The notes under the pieces are model-generated. The model made no database searches. It was not told the origin of the DNA and was given only the letters and a program-made list of their open reading frames with translations. The position numbers and the translations under genes are program-made. Positions 11,903 to 24,655 of a DNA stretch of 64,000 bases are shown in pieces; position 1 is the first letter of the stretch, and each line of letters begins with the position of its first letter. Location of the stretch: assembly GCF_910592395.1 (NCBI RefSeq), contig NC_088312.1, forward strand, positions 5,890,001 to 5,954,000. The letters run 5' to 3'. The stretch is from Lineus longissimus. Lineage: Eukaryota > Nemertea > Pilidiophora > Heteronemertea > Lineidae.

Positions 11903-14900
11903 ATGTCGATGACTTTCACCGCACCAGGGTTTCATGGCTATGCAGTGGAGTTTTCTCCATACTCTGGACAACTTTTAGCTGCTGCCACATGCGAAAATTT
12001 TGGAGTAGCAGGTAACTAGTGAATTATTCAAATACAGAGATCTGTCTGCTATAACATGCTATAATTAACTGTATTTGGTAATCTCATCATGATCATCTGA
12101 GCCCTGTGAGCCCTAAGTGGTCCTGGATTGCATTCTGACCAACACACTGGCTTTACAGTTTTTGTAACTCCTCAAATCACGTCTTTCCCATCTGGCATCT
12201 TCTCATATTTACTCCATACTGCATAAGATTCCTTTTTAACCGTCATTATTGATTATTCTTCCTGCAGGTACTGGCAGACTCATCATACTCCAAGTCGCCC
12301 CGCAAGGCATCGCTCCAGTAGAAACATTTAACTGGCCAGATGCACTCTTTGACGTGGGCTGGTGTGAGAAGGATGAGAATGTACTCCTTACATGTGCTGG
12401 AGATGGCAGCATCCAGGTCTGGACCAGAGGACAATCCCAGGTATGGTATATGTATACCTCTTTCACCTTTTTTGGGCCTTTGTTGAAAGAAATTCAAGCG
12501 AGTTATTCTTCACTTACCTCAGGTGTCCCTGCAGGGGGAACAATTCTACCAGATTGTCAAAAACGTGTGTCATGCATTGACTGACTGTTGGCATCGCAAG
12601 GTATTAGAAGCAGGAAACAGATATAGCTGGACCAACATTTTTTATATGTGTAAATGAACAGTGTAGTTAAAGAGTGATAGAAAATGTCAGTTTTGTACCT
12701 CTCAGTTCTCGCCTTAGTCTTCCTACATCAGTGTCCAATCTTATCCTTTCCTTTTTTTAGAAACCAGTGAAACTTTTTAAGGAACACACAAAAGAGGTTT
12801 ACAGTTTGGAGTGGTCACAAACCCGAGGACTGGATGCGTTCGTGAGTGGTTCATGGGACCATACCCTCAAATTGGTGAGTGAAATGTCTTATTAGGGCCA
12901 ACTGATGCCTTTGAAATTTACTGGTTAGTGTACTTACTGTAAGTCTCATTGACCTGACTTAATCTGAAGAAGCATGAGGAGGGATGCTGTCTTTATCAGT
13001 CACACAAAGGTTATAACTAGTCCTTGGACCAGGCAAGGATGAGTAAACTTCGGCACATCTTGCCCCAAAAAAGGCCCAGCATTATACATACACAATTCAT
13101 TAAATCTATTTGAAACTCCCTCTATTTACTTATTCTAGTGGGATCTCAATAACCAGTCTTCATTGGCTACATTCCATGGCCATGACGGAATAGTTTACAG
13201 CACCAAGTGGTCGCCACTTATTCCAGGATGCATAGCATCAGCTTCAGGTAAAGTAAGATAAGAAAACTGCATGAGTGACTGACCCGAGTCAGCAGATCAC
13301 ATGGATAAAATCTTTGATCTGGATGAGGAGGATTAGCCAATTAGATCAATGCACTTGGGGTATATGATAAATTTTGTATTGCTTGTGATGAAAGAACTCT
13401 AGTTTCATTCATTTTCTGTTCTATTCCTCATGTTTGTAGGTGATCACACTGTCAGACTATGGGACATAAGGGGACCACAATCACCGAAACTAGTCATCAC
13501 TGCACATGACGCGGAGGTTCTAACCTGTGATTGGTCAAAATATAACCAGGTGAGTACAACGGAGTAAAACTGCAACATCAGAACTTCAAGTACAAGTATA
13601 ATCTTTCACGTCTTATTCTCCATCTCCTCCAGCTGACATTCTCCGAATAAGACATGATATAAAACCGGTAGTGATTTCATCCGACTTTTTCACAACCACG
13701 GCAATGATTTGTTGTATTTCAGAATATGTTGGTGAGTGGAGGAGTAGATGGAGAGCTGCATGTTTGGGACATCAGACAGCCACGGAAGCCTATGATGGTC
13801 ATGGCGGGACATAAGTATGCTGTTAGAAGACTAAAGGTAAGATATCACAAAGTTTGATTAAATTTTACAATTGATGTTTTCTCCTGCCACCAAGGGTTGT
13901 AAAGAAACTTACACGAAATGTCAGAGTGATTTAGGATCGATCTTTCTAGATAAGCATATCTGGTCTCTGCAGACAATAACCAACCTGGCACAATCATACA
14001 TGTATGCCCGCTCTAGGTGCACTTAGGATTTGGCCATTCCCTTTTGCAATGGTATTTTATCCGTGACCACAGGATTGACTGTTGTTGGATATAGCACTGT
14101 CGCCTCTGAAAGTATTAACTGCAGCTGGAATAGAAGCGAGATGTAATACTGACCTTTTCCATTCCTTTTCAGTGTTCCCCATTTTCGGAAAACATAGTAG
14201 CTTCTTGTTCTTATGATATGACTATGAGGTATGTAGATCGTAAACTTTGTTGAAATATTCCCTTAAAATTTTCAAATTCTTAATTGAGATCAGTTACGTA
14301 TTCAGTATAATGAATTATAACTGTACCTTATCCATATGAATTGAAAAATATATTGAAAATATATACATACTTTAGACTCACTATTCTAAGACCGGTTCAT
14401 TTATTTGAGGCATGACTGCCTCCTTTATAATATGCATTGAACAGGCATTGGGAATGAACTGATACTCTCGAAGTTATGGTTATATCTTATTGATGCAATC
14501 AATTTTTTTTGTCTAGGTTTTGGGATCTGAATACTTGTTCAGAATGTGAGATGATCGAACACCACACCGAGTTCATCTATGGTTTGGATTTTAATCTTCA
14601 CATCCCTGGCCAGGTGAGTTCCTCAAGGTGCTGTTGTCTTTCGAGTCAAGTGGATGTACTGTGTTCTATGATGTGTCTGACATTATTTTAAGCACTGACG
14701 TTAGTATTTTCCCAATTTAAATTTAGGAATTAAAAAAAACAGTAATATTAAGTTGAAAGTTTTAACTCCGGAGTAATCTGTGCAGAAGAGCAGGTTCCTT
14801 TCCATGTACAACTAGTTCATACCTGCACTGATTGTTTCTGTAACCCGTCGCGAACACAAATTGAAAAACATACTGTCCATTTCAATGATGTTGCGTTGTT

Positions 14901-14989
14901 TGTTTCAGATGGCAGACTGCGGCTTTGATTCCCTGATACATGTCTACACTCCCAATTGTCTGAAAACTGCACCAGAAGGACCAGGCTAG
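11903..14989 (+). CDS. PEX7: Peroxin-7, PTS2 receptor (WD40 protein), complete
   Basis: Cytosolic WD40 beta-propeller that binds the N-terminal PTS2 signal of peroxisomal matrix enzymes and, with the long form of PEX5, delivers them to the importomer. Exons: 11903-12011, 12268-12440, 12761-12874, 13139-13247, 13440-13549, 13723-13836, 14173-14228, 14517-14613, 14909-14989. They join in phase to 320 residues, close to the 323 of the human protein. The start follows AAA and opens [20 protein letters not shown], matching the family's RHGYAAEFSPY region. Other landmarks are [53 protein letters not shown] and VEHHTEF-like [13 protein letters not shown]. The C-terminus [15 protein letters not shown] corresponds to the last propeller blade. 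Intron phases are consistent throughout and nothing looks broken. Confidence 0.96.
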
Positions 14990-15155
14990 TTCGACAGCTT
15001 CTCTTGAAAAATGCTTTGTAACAACTAACTTCTTGTCATGACATTCAGAGGTGAGATTGATTGCTGTAATAAGATGTGATTGTGAACTGCCAAATGATGC
15101 CTTGTGATCGATTTGTGTCTGTGATACATGTATATTAAAATCTTTTTTACTGTAT

Positions 15156-15161
15156 AATAAA
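15156..15161 (+). terminator. PEX7 polyadenylation signal AATAAA
   Basis: AATAAA occurs about 167 bases after the PEX7 stop codon, within TGTATAATAAAAGACC. It is the first canonical signal after the gene and gives a short, plausible 3' UTR. Confidence 0.65.
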
Positions 15162-15189
15162 AGACCTGATATGAATTCACTTCGTTCCA

Positions 15190-16149
15190 CTTTTTTATGG
15201 CTTCAAATCTCGTCTGTAGACATGAACCTGAGCGATCAGGGGACAAGGTGCTTGTACTTGTCAAGTCTATCAAAATAGGAATATTCTATCGGACATTAGC
15301 CATAGACCCAGCTGATCCCAAGTTCATAGAATGAGTCTGTTGTACCCATTTATACATCCTGACAATATTGGGCCATTTCACTCGATACATACTTACTTGG
15401 AAACATAGTCATGTTGTAGGGCTTGTTTGCAAGATGATGCCATTTATATCACCATGGATGTCTCGATGTCTATTTCAAAATGCCACAGGGGTAAATGACA
15501 ATCTCATTCACAGCATAATTCAGTCCACATCCGAGTTAAAGGACCAGTGGCATTATTAAGGCCATTATAATCAAGCTTTTAGCTGCCATGTCACCTTCCA
15601 TACAGTAAGAGTTCCCATAATTGAATTTCCCAAAAAATTTATAACTATTCTGATTTCAATCCTGACTGGATCCCCTGCAGCGATTACCTTCTGTTTGTGC
15701 AGGTCGATGCATTGACGATGTGCTGCGCAGTTACATTCTACACCCTGACGTCAAAGTGTAGACCCTGCTTCTGCGGAAACACCACAGAATCGCTTGCATG
15801 CGACGCTGTCCTTAAAAGGATGTTTTAGTACATATTTCCATCACAACCTTAGTCATGTTGGGCTGGCTTGGGCCTGATACTAAAGGAACAGATAGTAGAG
15901 GGCATCATTTTAGACTTATAAAAGCAGACTGCACCGATCAACTGTCTCTTTGACTCATTCAGCTCCGGGTAGAGGTTCTTCTAGTTCATCAGGTAATGCA
16001 TTATTTAACTTTGCATTAGAAGGCTGTATGTACCTAGATGAGTCAACACTTGGCCGGATCTACCGTGGGCCCAGGTTTCAAGCTAGTACTACCATGTAAA
16101 TCAGTAATTTGATAATGGCCGGGTTTCACTGGTAGAATTGCTGGGCCCT
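15190..16149. other. Intergenic sequence downstream of PEX7
   Basis: I find no exons, RNA genes or strong repeats here. Short open frames lack family resemblance and codon structure. Confidence 0.5.
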
Positions 16150-16560
16150 GTTCCTTGAATGGCGTGCCACAGCCCTTCTACTTTCCCAGATGGGAATGTT
16201 GGTGTAGAGAGATGTGACATTCACTGCGACCAGAGGAGTTGCTGGGATTTGTCCCAGAGCAGTGTCTACAGAGATGTGTACATAGAGCAGTCTTTGGCCA
16301 ACAAGATGGGTCCGCCCGAGGGTAGGAGTGCCCCTTTGTGAATTTTTGGCAGAAGGAAGAACTTCGGTGTTAGTTCCGTTGGGATGCGATTGCGATGTGA
16401 TTTCTCGTTTGCAGCATATCTTTGAAAGCAGATAGTGACATTGTCTCCGTGAGTGATGGTGAGGTTCCTTGGAGTCAGACGGCAGCCTGCCCGATTGATG
16501 GCTTCCTTGATGTAATTACTCCCATTCATGTGTCCCTGCAGACACTGGGAGGTTATTGTA
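16150..16560 (-). pseudogene. Decayed Penelope-like element reverse-transcriptase fragment
   Basis: On the minus strand, one frame around 16340-16410 reads TPKFFLLPKIHKG followed by GGPILLA. This resembles the FYLLPKIHK...GRPI block typical of Penelope-like reverse transcriptases. About 120 bases further on, in another frame (16190-16230), comes VAVNVTSLYTNIP, resembling the motif-A block (L)DVTSLYTNIP. The catalytic Asp position is Asn here, a frameshift separates the blocks, and a TAG closes the first frame at 16266. It is therefore a dead, truncated copy. No GIY-YIG endonuclease or terminal repeats were found around it. What I see are the two motifs and their order; the family name rests on known PLE motifs. 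Confidence 0.62.
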
Positions 16561-17449
16561 AAAGGGAGAATGGAGAGGATATGGTCGAAATGATATTCAT
16601 TGGCCCTTATGAAGGTCTCTTGAGACCTTGAGAATTTACATCTGACTACAGAGGACCTGGGGGCTACATTTGGAGGGCAATTTGAATTTGCATTCTATAT
16701 TGTTGTCATTCCATTCCATGTCATTGGGGGTTTGGTCATATTCAGCAGATTTTACTCTGGATATATGACTTGAGAATTTACATCACAAAGCAAGAAAAGA
16801 TAATTATTGATAATGTACAGGTTTTACTGACGTAATACACATGCATTCATAGAATTCATCCATCAGATTAAAATAAATACTTTATACAGGGTACAGTTTT
16901 ACTAGTTATCAAATTCATTCCTTTCCCTCATCTCCCAGGTAATATATATATAACTAATGATTAACGTCCATAACAACACTTTCTGTCTTACATCTATTTT
17001 TGTCTCTAAAAGGCATGAGTTGGGTTTTCTATATTGGGGTTCTAAAAATGAACTCCTGTCTAGGAGATCCAGTGTGTCGCTTTAAGATTCTTCATCAATT
17101 CTTGTTCATAATATTGGAAATCTTATATTTTGTAAATGTACCAGGTTCGTACAACATCAAAATAATATATTTGCCATGTTTAACCCTTTCGCTGCGGGTG
17201 ACGTGCATGCTTGATGTGTCAAAGGCTACATATTATATTCCTGAATACTGATGGTGTAAAGTTGAACTTGTCTGCCCAATGCTGTTTTGAGCTCTCGTTA
17301 CACCACAGCTGTAGCAAACATAAAGTGTGGTAAATGAAAGCAGTCTTTCGAAAGGACAGATTGGTCCAAATTCGTATCAAGGTGTTCTAAGATAATCTAC
17401 TGTACTTAATTACAGTTAAAGTCATTTGAAAGTGGAACTAATTTTCTGC
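16561..17449. other. Intergenic sequence and likely 3' flank of the RWD gene
   Basis: AT-rich with no supported gene. It follows the 3' end of the minus-strand RWD gene, so part of it is probably that gene's 3' UTR. I could not choose one polyadenylation site with confidence. Confidence 0.4.
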
Positions 17450-20089
17450 TTATTGTAAAAAGTCTACAACTTCATCTAATTCTCGTTGCCTGGCCTCCTT
17501 GTGGGCCCACCTGGCCTCGGCCAACTCTGGGGTTATTTTCCACTTGTTGTGATAAATCCTTTGTCCACATTCCATACACTTTTTGCCACCTGGAAATAAG
17601 GAACAGATAATCAATTACCAGAATGTACCATTTTGTTATGTCCTGCGTCTAGTCTAGCATATCAAAGTAATTGAGATTTTGTCTGAGAAATTAGTCAGCC
17701 AGGAATAAATGTGGTGATAATCATCAAATTCAATATCACAAGATGCTGAGGGTTTAAGACATGAATTCCTTCTAAAAGATTGACATGCACATGCTGTAAA
17801 TTGACACGTTCTGTCAAAAAGAGAACTGAATATATCAATTACCTGTAAATGGTGGTGTTTTGAAATAGACATCTAGACATCCATGGTGATATAAATGGGT
17901 ACAATAGACTCGTTCGATGAATTTGGGATCAGCTGGGTCTGTGGCTAATGTCTGAAAGAATACCATCTTGATAAATTTGGCAAGCACAAATCACTGCAAT
18001 GTGAAGGTAAATTAGAGGCTACAGTTAGAGGCAAGAAAGATATCCCCTTTGACCAACTTATCAACATGTCTGACCTACTACATTATAAACAGGTACAGCT
18101 ATTTGGGACATTTAGATCGGGTCTCGTCTGAATGAACATGTCCGTAATGCGAAAATGTCCGCAAGGGGAGGTTCTACTGTAATTTATATTTTCTTATCAG
18201 TTCAGTAATTTACCTTGGGATCTTCAGGTAGTAAAAGTTCCTTGCAGTATGGACAGATTTCATGTGGATATCGCTTGACGTGTTTGAACAGGAAAATGGC
18301 AATATCCTTCAGTGATGGCTTTGGCTCAAACGGAGGATCTCTGAAATGATACAACTGTTAAATCAGTTAGCTGTAAACACATGCATCACCTAACGAATAT
18401 CCCTGAGACAGCAACTGCGTATTACAATTTAGGGAGGCCAGCACATATATACACTTGTGATATTACTTAACTTGGAACAAATTGTGTTCAATTATATGGT
18501 TCATCTGTAGCTTGGAAAACAAAAAAATTCATGTGAAGTGATACAAAAAGATTCTGCATCTAAAGAGTGTTATTTCTATCAACAGAATATCACAAACTTC
18601 GTAGGTGATTCTGAAATCATTAGAAATTACCACTAGTCTTTACCCTGACAATTTTCCAGTAAATTGTTGACATTTATAAAATTTGCACGAGGCAATTTGA
18701 CTTACTTTTTTCCTTTCTTCAGAGGTGGTTTCACGGCTCTTCTGGATATTTCCACAGATTGACCAAGAAAATGAGACGACAGCACCTCTGGGAAATTATG
18801 CTCCGATATTGAAACCCTGAGGGTACAAACAAAATTTTAGTGAGACTATCAACAATAACATGTAGTCAAGAGTAACAAAATTTGCAGAGTGAAGATTAAG
18901 TTTAAGGCAAACTGATCTTTGTAGTAGATATTTGTGCCAGAATCAACTAAGATTGGTCATGTTATTTTTGACACTTTAACATGGTCAACCCCATATACTC
19001 TAAATTATGACACAAGTCATGATCACAGGTTTTTTTACTGGTTAAGTTTTTAACACAAGCACTAGAACTTGAACCAACAATCAACCTGACTTACTGCAGC
19101 TGTGATGTAAAGTAGACATCTGGTACATCACATTTCAGCGTGAAGTAATAACTACCCTCAGCAACTTTCAGAAGAATCTGCGCTTGTTTCTGGAGGAGTT
19201 TTATCTTATCACTGTCTTTCATCAGCTCACGCTTTATATAGGATATCTCATCACTACACACGCATAATGGGTTGTCTTCGATAAACTGGAAAATCATTTT
19301 TAGGACGACCATGATCTGAAAATAAAGAACTTTTTATGGTTATATAGCACCCCGCACTCATGCATAACCATCCCGCGTCACCCAGATCTCAGACCGAATA
19401 CTTCATTGTGCAACAGAGACTTGACATCACTTCTGTCTGAGTATTGACGTCATTTTGGCCTCAAAGTGTCTGTATATAATCATTTAAAATCATATACAGT
19501 TTACCAATGAGACATTAGCAAGATAAATCATAACTGGCCAAATTTTTACCTGTTGTTTCTTCAAGAGTTTCTTTGCTTCTTCTTCACACATCTTTGTCAA
19601 TCCTTCCAGGAGTTTGTAACCAAACGTGTTGCTCTTTAACTCAACCAACAAAGGAACATTGGGATAGTCATCTGGGAACTGTATCATCGCTGTGATATCT
19701 TTATGTTGATTCTTCCTGCAAACAAACAGAATTTCTACCTGACATGAATGAGAACATAGTTCATTTTCTATCAGACAGTAGTTTGATATCTAGAAAAACT
19801 TTAACACATTGTACCAATTTCATGTATTTGTATAATGCATTTCATTGAACTAGTCTCAAGCTTTGCCCTAATTACAAGTATGATTTGAGAAGTTTATCAG
19901 CCTTTACAGAAAACAAGGTTCCACATATCAAAACATATACAATAAATTTCATACCAATACATGTACTTACACAATTTTAAGCCGGACCATTATCCTATGA
20001 CAAGCAACCAATTCTGATCCTGGTATGGTCTTTGATTGCTCCTTCACGACTTTTAGCTCTTCATCGAGGAATTCGAGATGGCGAGCCAT
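17450..20089 (-). CDS. RWD-domain protein with C-terminal RING-like Cys/His module, uncharacterised
   Basis: Exons in transcript order: 19971-20089, 19550-19715, 19095-19315, 18706-18816, 18214-18340, 17843-17951, 17450-17589. They join in phase to 330 residues, starting MARHLEFLDEELKVVKEQ and ending with TAA. Residues about 1-150 look like an RWD domain: charged first helix, then ITAMIQFPDDYPNVPLLVEL with the typical YPxxxP turn, then a helix rich in E and K. The last 115 residues hold a metal-binding pattern: CPYC, then VYCTHLYHHGCLDVYFKTPP, then KKCMECGQRIYHNKW. This resembles a RING or treble-clef finger. RWD plus RING-like architecture is known in ubiquitin ligases such as RNF14 and RNF25, but this is neither. 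A ligase role is only an inference, and I know no named orthologue. It is divergently paired with WEE1 across about 930 bp. Confidence 0.85.
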
Positions 20090-21017
20090 CTTGCCCGATA
20101 ATTGGGTCAACTGACTCGATGTTCAAACCTGAACTTTCTGCCGTCTGAAAAAAAATCAAGACAGTTGTCTAATGTCTAAAAATTGGTTATGTAGGGCTCG
20201 ACATAAGAATGATAAGCATCGACCTTTTCGATTTCGAAGAAGTTTGTTGGGGCGCTGATCTGATGATCAGTTCACATGAAAGAAACAAAGGGTCACAGTC
20301 TGACAGTGGCTTATGGCATTGTCCGAAGACGGCTTAGGCCTTCTGACATGTTCTGAGTGTGCACATAGGCCCTATGCCCCATTTAATGACATATCACATA
20401 TGTCATGTATGTGTCTAATGTCATTGTATTGAAATTGTATGTGACAATGTACAGGGATTATATGGGATATTTTGACGACTAATCACTCAATTATTAAAGG
20501 ACACTTTAGGTAACCGATTGCACTGATAAATAATCATGACCAGAACTTACAAATATACAAAGAACACATTAATTAGACGACAAAATCAACCCGAAAACTG
20601 TTGATAAAAATCGGAAAATTTGTATCCCTTCGTCGCCATTTTGGAATTTTTTACTTCCGGTTCTGAAATTCGAAATTCCGCACAAAATCCACAAAAAATT
20701 CAATAACCTGATCAGCCTCATGTAGTGTTGCTATTCGTTTTATTCAACGCAATAGTATAGAAACTTTGGTTTATCTGATCCGATGTCTTTGTTTTGAAAA
20801 AGTAGGTGAAGCACTTTGCAAATTTTGATTGGCCAAAAGTTTTCACGTGACCAACGGACCCGCCAAAATACAATAGCCCTCGTGCTTTCGACCAGTTTTG
20901 GACAGTTTGTGACCTACTTCCGGAAGTGTCCCTGACTCGAATTCTCCGCCTTCTAATGCCTTTTTTACTTGTAACTGATCGTCTATACTCGAAAATTTCG
21001 ATTTCCTATTAATAGTT
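20090..21017. promoter_or_regulatory. Divergent promoter between the RWD gene and WEE1
   Basis: This 928-bp gap separates two start codons pointing away from each other. On the RWD side there is an ETS-type ACTTCCGG (20653-20660) next to CGCCATTTTGG (about 20633). On the minus strand the latter reads AAAATGGCGAC, a YY1-like start-site motif. On the WEE1 side, within 100 bp, lie ATTGG (inverted CCAAT, 20828-20832), the E-box CACGTG (20844-20849), CCCGCCAAAA (E2F-like on the minus strand, 20859-20868) and the perfect palindrome ACTTCCGGAAGT (20916-20927), a double ETS core. No TATA box is evident. The CCAAT plus E2F pairing is typical of cell-cycle genes, which fits WEE1. The sites are visible; their use is inferred. 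Confidence 0.7.
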
Positions 21018-24000
21018 ATGGCCTTTAGTCGAAGTAGATTGCCCTTTGAGGGGTATAGAGCAAAGAAAGATAGGAAAAATGAGAACTTTTCGAACATCGC
21101 TCAGGCTCTGACATTTCCGGATTCGGATGGTGAAAACAGCACACAAGACATTTCTATGGCTTCCATCTCGCCTCGTCAGAATGATGCCTGGGATTCACCC
21201 GACTCTGACAATGAGCTTCCTATGTCCCTCTGTACACCAAGTAGCCCTAAGAGTAGCAGGTGTGCCCGATCTCGGCGTATAAGACCCCCAAAATTTGAGC
21301 TAGACATGGACTGCCAGCCTGATCCAGAACATGTAACTACGAATATAAACAACAATGTGACTCGGTCTCCTGACTCATCGCAGATGGAAGGGTCAGTTCC
21401 ACCCAGTCCCTGCCCGTGGACTCCACCACACAAGAAGCTACGAGCATTACGTCTATTTGATACGCCACATACTCCAAAAAGTCTATTGGAAAAGGCAAGG
21501 AGTCGCACCGGAAATACAGCAAACCCTGTTCGAACACGAACACCCCTGTTCAGCAGCATGAAAATGGAATCTGCGACAAAAGCTCCGGTCAATGTTTCCA
21601 TAGATGCTGAACGCCCACAAACTAATGTAAATCCTTTCACACCGAACAACAACTCAATCTTCTCAGTGTTGCAGAGTGGAGCCAAGAGATCACGGCCTGG
21701 AACACTTGGGTAAATTTTCGCTTCCTTGTCTCATGTGACATGTCTCAACGTGACATTGTCATTAATGTCAATGTCAAATTATAATAATGTTGTTTGTTTG
21801 TAGTTTGAAGGGTATTTATTATACTTAACTGTCAAAGTTCTGGGCCTCGGTCAATCATGTCAATGCTAATCTAGTCAAGTTTGCATGTAGATGTACTTGT
21901 AGCGATGACTTAGTTTTGAAGCAAATATTTTATCAATACAATTTCTTTTCTTCTAGGAGTATCTTGGATGACTCTACTGATGAAGATTTAGAAGATGAAC
22001 TTCCTAGTAATAAGGTATGTCGTATACAAGAAAATAAGGCTTGTTGGTGTGAATCATTGTTTACATTGATTGAGTTGTGACTCATGTGAAACACTCTATA
22101 AAGAGCCATTGCTGCTCACATCAAGTGTTGTGTTACATTGATTAATCCCAGAGTTTCACACTGCATAAAGTTGGCAATGTTTGAGACGATCCAGATACAT
22201 GTATAGTAATTAGCTATTGTATTCATGTATGAAAGATGTTTGGTCAGGCTTGTCAAGCTGTCCTCCTTTGTGATGCTCAAAAAACACAATTTTATATCAC
22301 TTTTTACCCCATCTGTTCCTTTCCAGAAAATCGCCTTGCATGAGATCAACATGTCGCGCTACAATGAGGAGTTCTTTGAGATGAGTAAACTTGGTGATGG
22401 CGAGTTTGGAAGCGTCCACAAATGTATTCATCGTCTGGATGGATGTCCCTACGCCATCAAGAAGTCAAAGATGCCTGTCGCTGGAAGTGCTTACGAGTAA
22501 GCATATTTCTTGTCTCTATTCATTCACAGAGGCAGTATGTAATCCCTATTTTTGAGTGACAAACTGCTCTGTATTTTATCTTCTAACTAAAATTCTTCTT
22601 ATTTTCAGGCGAGTTGCGATGAATGAAGTTTATGCTCATGCAGTTCTCGGCAAGCATCCTCAAGTTGTGCGCTACTTCTCAGCATGGGCGGAGAATGACC
22701 ACATGTACATTCAGAATGAATATTGTAATGGTAAGCCATTGGGAAGAAAAAGTACATTGTATTGGGTAAAGTTGAGCTCTTACAAAGTTTGGTAGACTTC
22801 TCAAAGGTGACTGAAAGTGTCCGAGAGTCTTGACTTGTTCTGGTTTGTAAAGCATTTGATAACCATTGTGCTGTGAGAATCATGTACACTAGAAAATATC
22901 AGTTAAAAAGTTGGGGTCTTATTTCCAAGGGGCTTAAGGGAATATCTGTAAAAAAAAATTGGCTACTATTTCCCCCAAAGTGTTTTTGGAGGGATTCCCT
23001 TTGTTGTTCCATCAATTATTTGGAACCAAATTTAGAGAAATGCTTAGTAATTGGAAAATGCTTGAAATCAGTTTTGTTTGTCTTTCAGGTGGAAGTTTAG
23101 CTGATGTCCTCACTGAACAGTACAAAACAGGAAAATTTTACTCCGAACACGATCTCTGCCAAATGCTGCGTCAGCTGGCCAAGGGCTTGAAATATATCCA
23201 CTCACAACATCTTGTGCATTTGGATCTTAAACCAGGTAAGTTTGACTTATGACAAACATTGTTGTTTCAAAGCTGGGCACAAGCCTAGCTTAATGTAGAA
23301 GAAAAAAAGCTACGAGATATGATTTTACTGATTATGATAGTGCCAAAAGTTACGAAACGATGGAAGAAAAAGGCATGTTGTCCTAATCCTGTTGTTTTTT
23401 CGTGTTTAAAACATGTCCCCTTCTACATCTCAGGAAACATTTTCATCCACCGAGAGGAGAAGGTCACCAACTCCCCAGAAAGTGGTGTCGAGACGGGTGA
23501 AGATGAAGAGGATGAAGAAGAACTACCAGAGGTTTCATATAAAATAGGTAAGCGATTGCATGTTGGGCAGCATAGACTATTGCTGATGTTTGGATTCCTG
23601 GTCATCACAAACTTAAAGGTTCTGTTTCTTTAGATGTCTTGAGATGCACTTTTAAAACGAGAAAAATTCAAACGTGCAATCCTGAACATTTAACAGTAAA
23701 TTTCACTACTCTTTCCCATTTTCAGGTGACCTTGGCCATGTGACATCAATGGCAACAACACGTGTTGAGGAAGGAGACTGTCGGTATCTTCCACGGGAAA
23801 TTCTGCTTGAAAATTACAACCAGTTAACAAAGGCAGACGTTTTCTCTCTTGCACTGACAATGTTCTATGCTGCTGGTGGTGGTGAGCTACCAAAGAATGG
23901 TGACAAATGGCATGCAATACGGGACGGCATCTTGCCGTATATTTCAAGGTGCTCTAAAGACTTCAATCAATTATTACAGGTGAGAGTCCCTATTTGGCTA

Positions 24001-24655
24001 AAAGTTTGTTCTAATGAAATCCATAGAAATTATTTCATCCTCTGAGACGTTTATTCAAATGGTAAGTGTGATATTTTCAAGATTTCGTTATAACTCCACC
24101 AGCTGTGACTTTCCAGTCTTAAAAATGTTGTCTCTATTCCAGAAAATGATTGACCCGGACCCATCGATGCGACCGACTGCTTCCTCCCTCACCCAACATC
24201 CCCTGCTCTTCCCCTATGAAAGTCGATCACGTGCTGAACTCAGAAAGGCTCTCAATGTAGAAAAGTTCAAGAACAAAATGCTATCCCGGTTAGTATTCAT
24301 TTTACATATTTCCATCAATAGAGTAGAGGAGCAAAGGAAACTACGGCCCCAGAGGAACCTTCCCCATCGAATAAAAGAGTTGCACTCCCGGTCAAATGAG
24401 TGGATTGAGACCAAGAATTGAACTTAAAACATCTGAAGTGGCAGGCGCTGATGTTTCCCATGTGCCACTCCCAACTGCAAGTGAATTCATATCGAGGGAT
24501 AACACTTCTTAAGAGATTTTCTATCTACTTTCAGGCAATTAATTGAAGCCACGGAGCGACAGATGCAGGCACCTCAACAGCAGAATGCGAGCAATCGTAA
24601 CTCGCGTCTGGTTGGTAAGAAAGTCAACCGCAGTATGAGTTTGACAGTGTTCTGA
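21018..24655 (+). CDS. WEE1: WEE1 kinase (Cdk1 inhibitory kinase), complete
   Basis: Nuclear kinase that phosphorylates the inhibitory tyrosine of Cdk1 and delays mitosis. Exons: 21018-21709, 21957-22014, 22327-22496, 22609-22730, 23089-23235, 23434-23547, 23726-23979, 24143-24288, 24535-24655. They join in phase to 607 residues (human 646). The N-terminal half is disordered and rich in SP/TP Cdk sites. It contains the conserved block [20 protein letters not shown] near residue 140-165 and then NVNPFTP. The kinase domain shows GDGEFGSV (glycine loop), YAIKKSK (catalytic Lys), [37 protein letters not shown] (catalytic loop) and GDLGHVT in place of DFG, all Wee1 signatures. An acidic insert, [11 protein letters not shown], follows the catalytic loop. 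The C-terminus [18 protein letters not shown] matches the family tail, including the basic RSxS motif used for 14-3-3 binding in vertebrates. Confidence 0.97.

Noticed and set aside
18110-18180. Possible small mobile-element remnant (ATGTCCG...GGTTCTACTGTA)
   Set aside because: The phrase looks like a dispersed invertebrate repeat, but I could not define ends or a second copy in the window.
21176-21685. 169-codon minus-strand open frame
   Set aside because: It is antisense to WEE1 exon 1, whose plus-strand reading contains the conserved Wee1 blocks.
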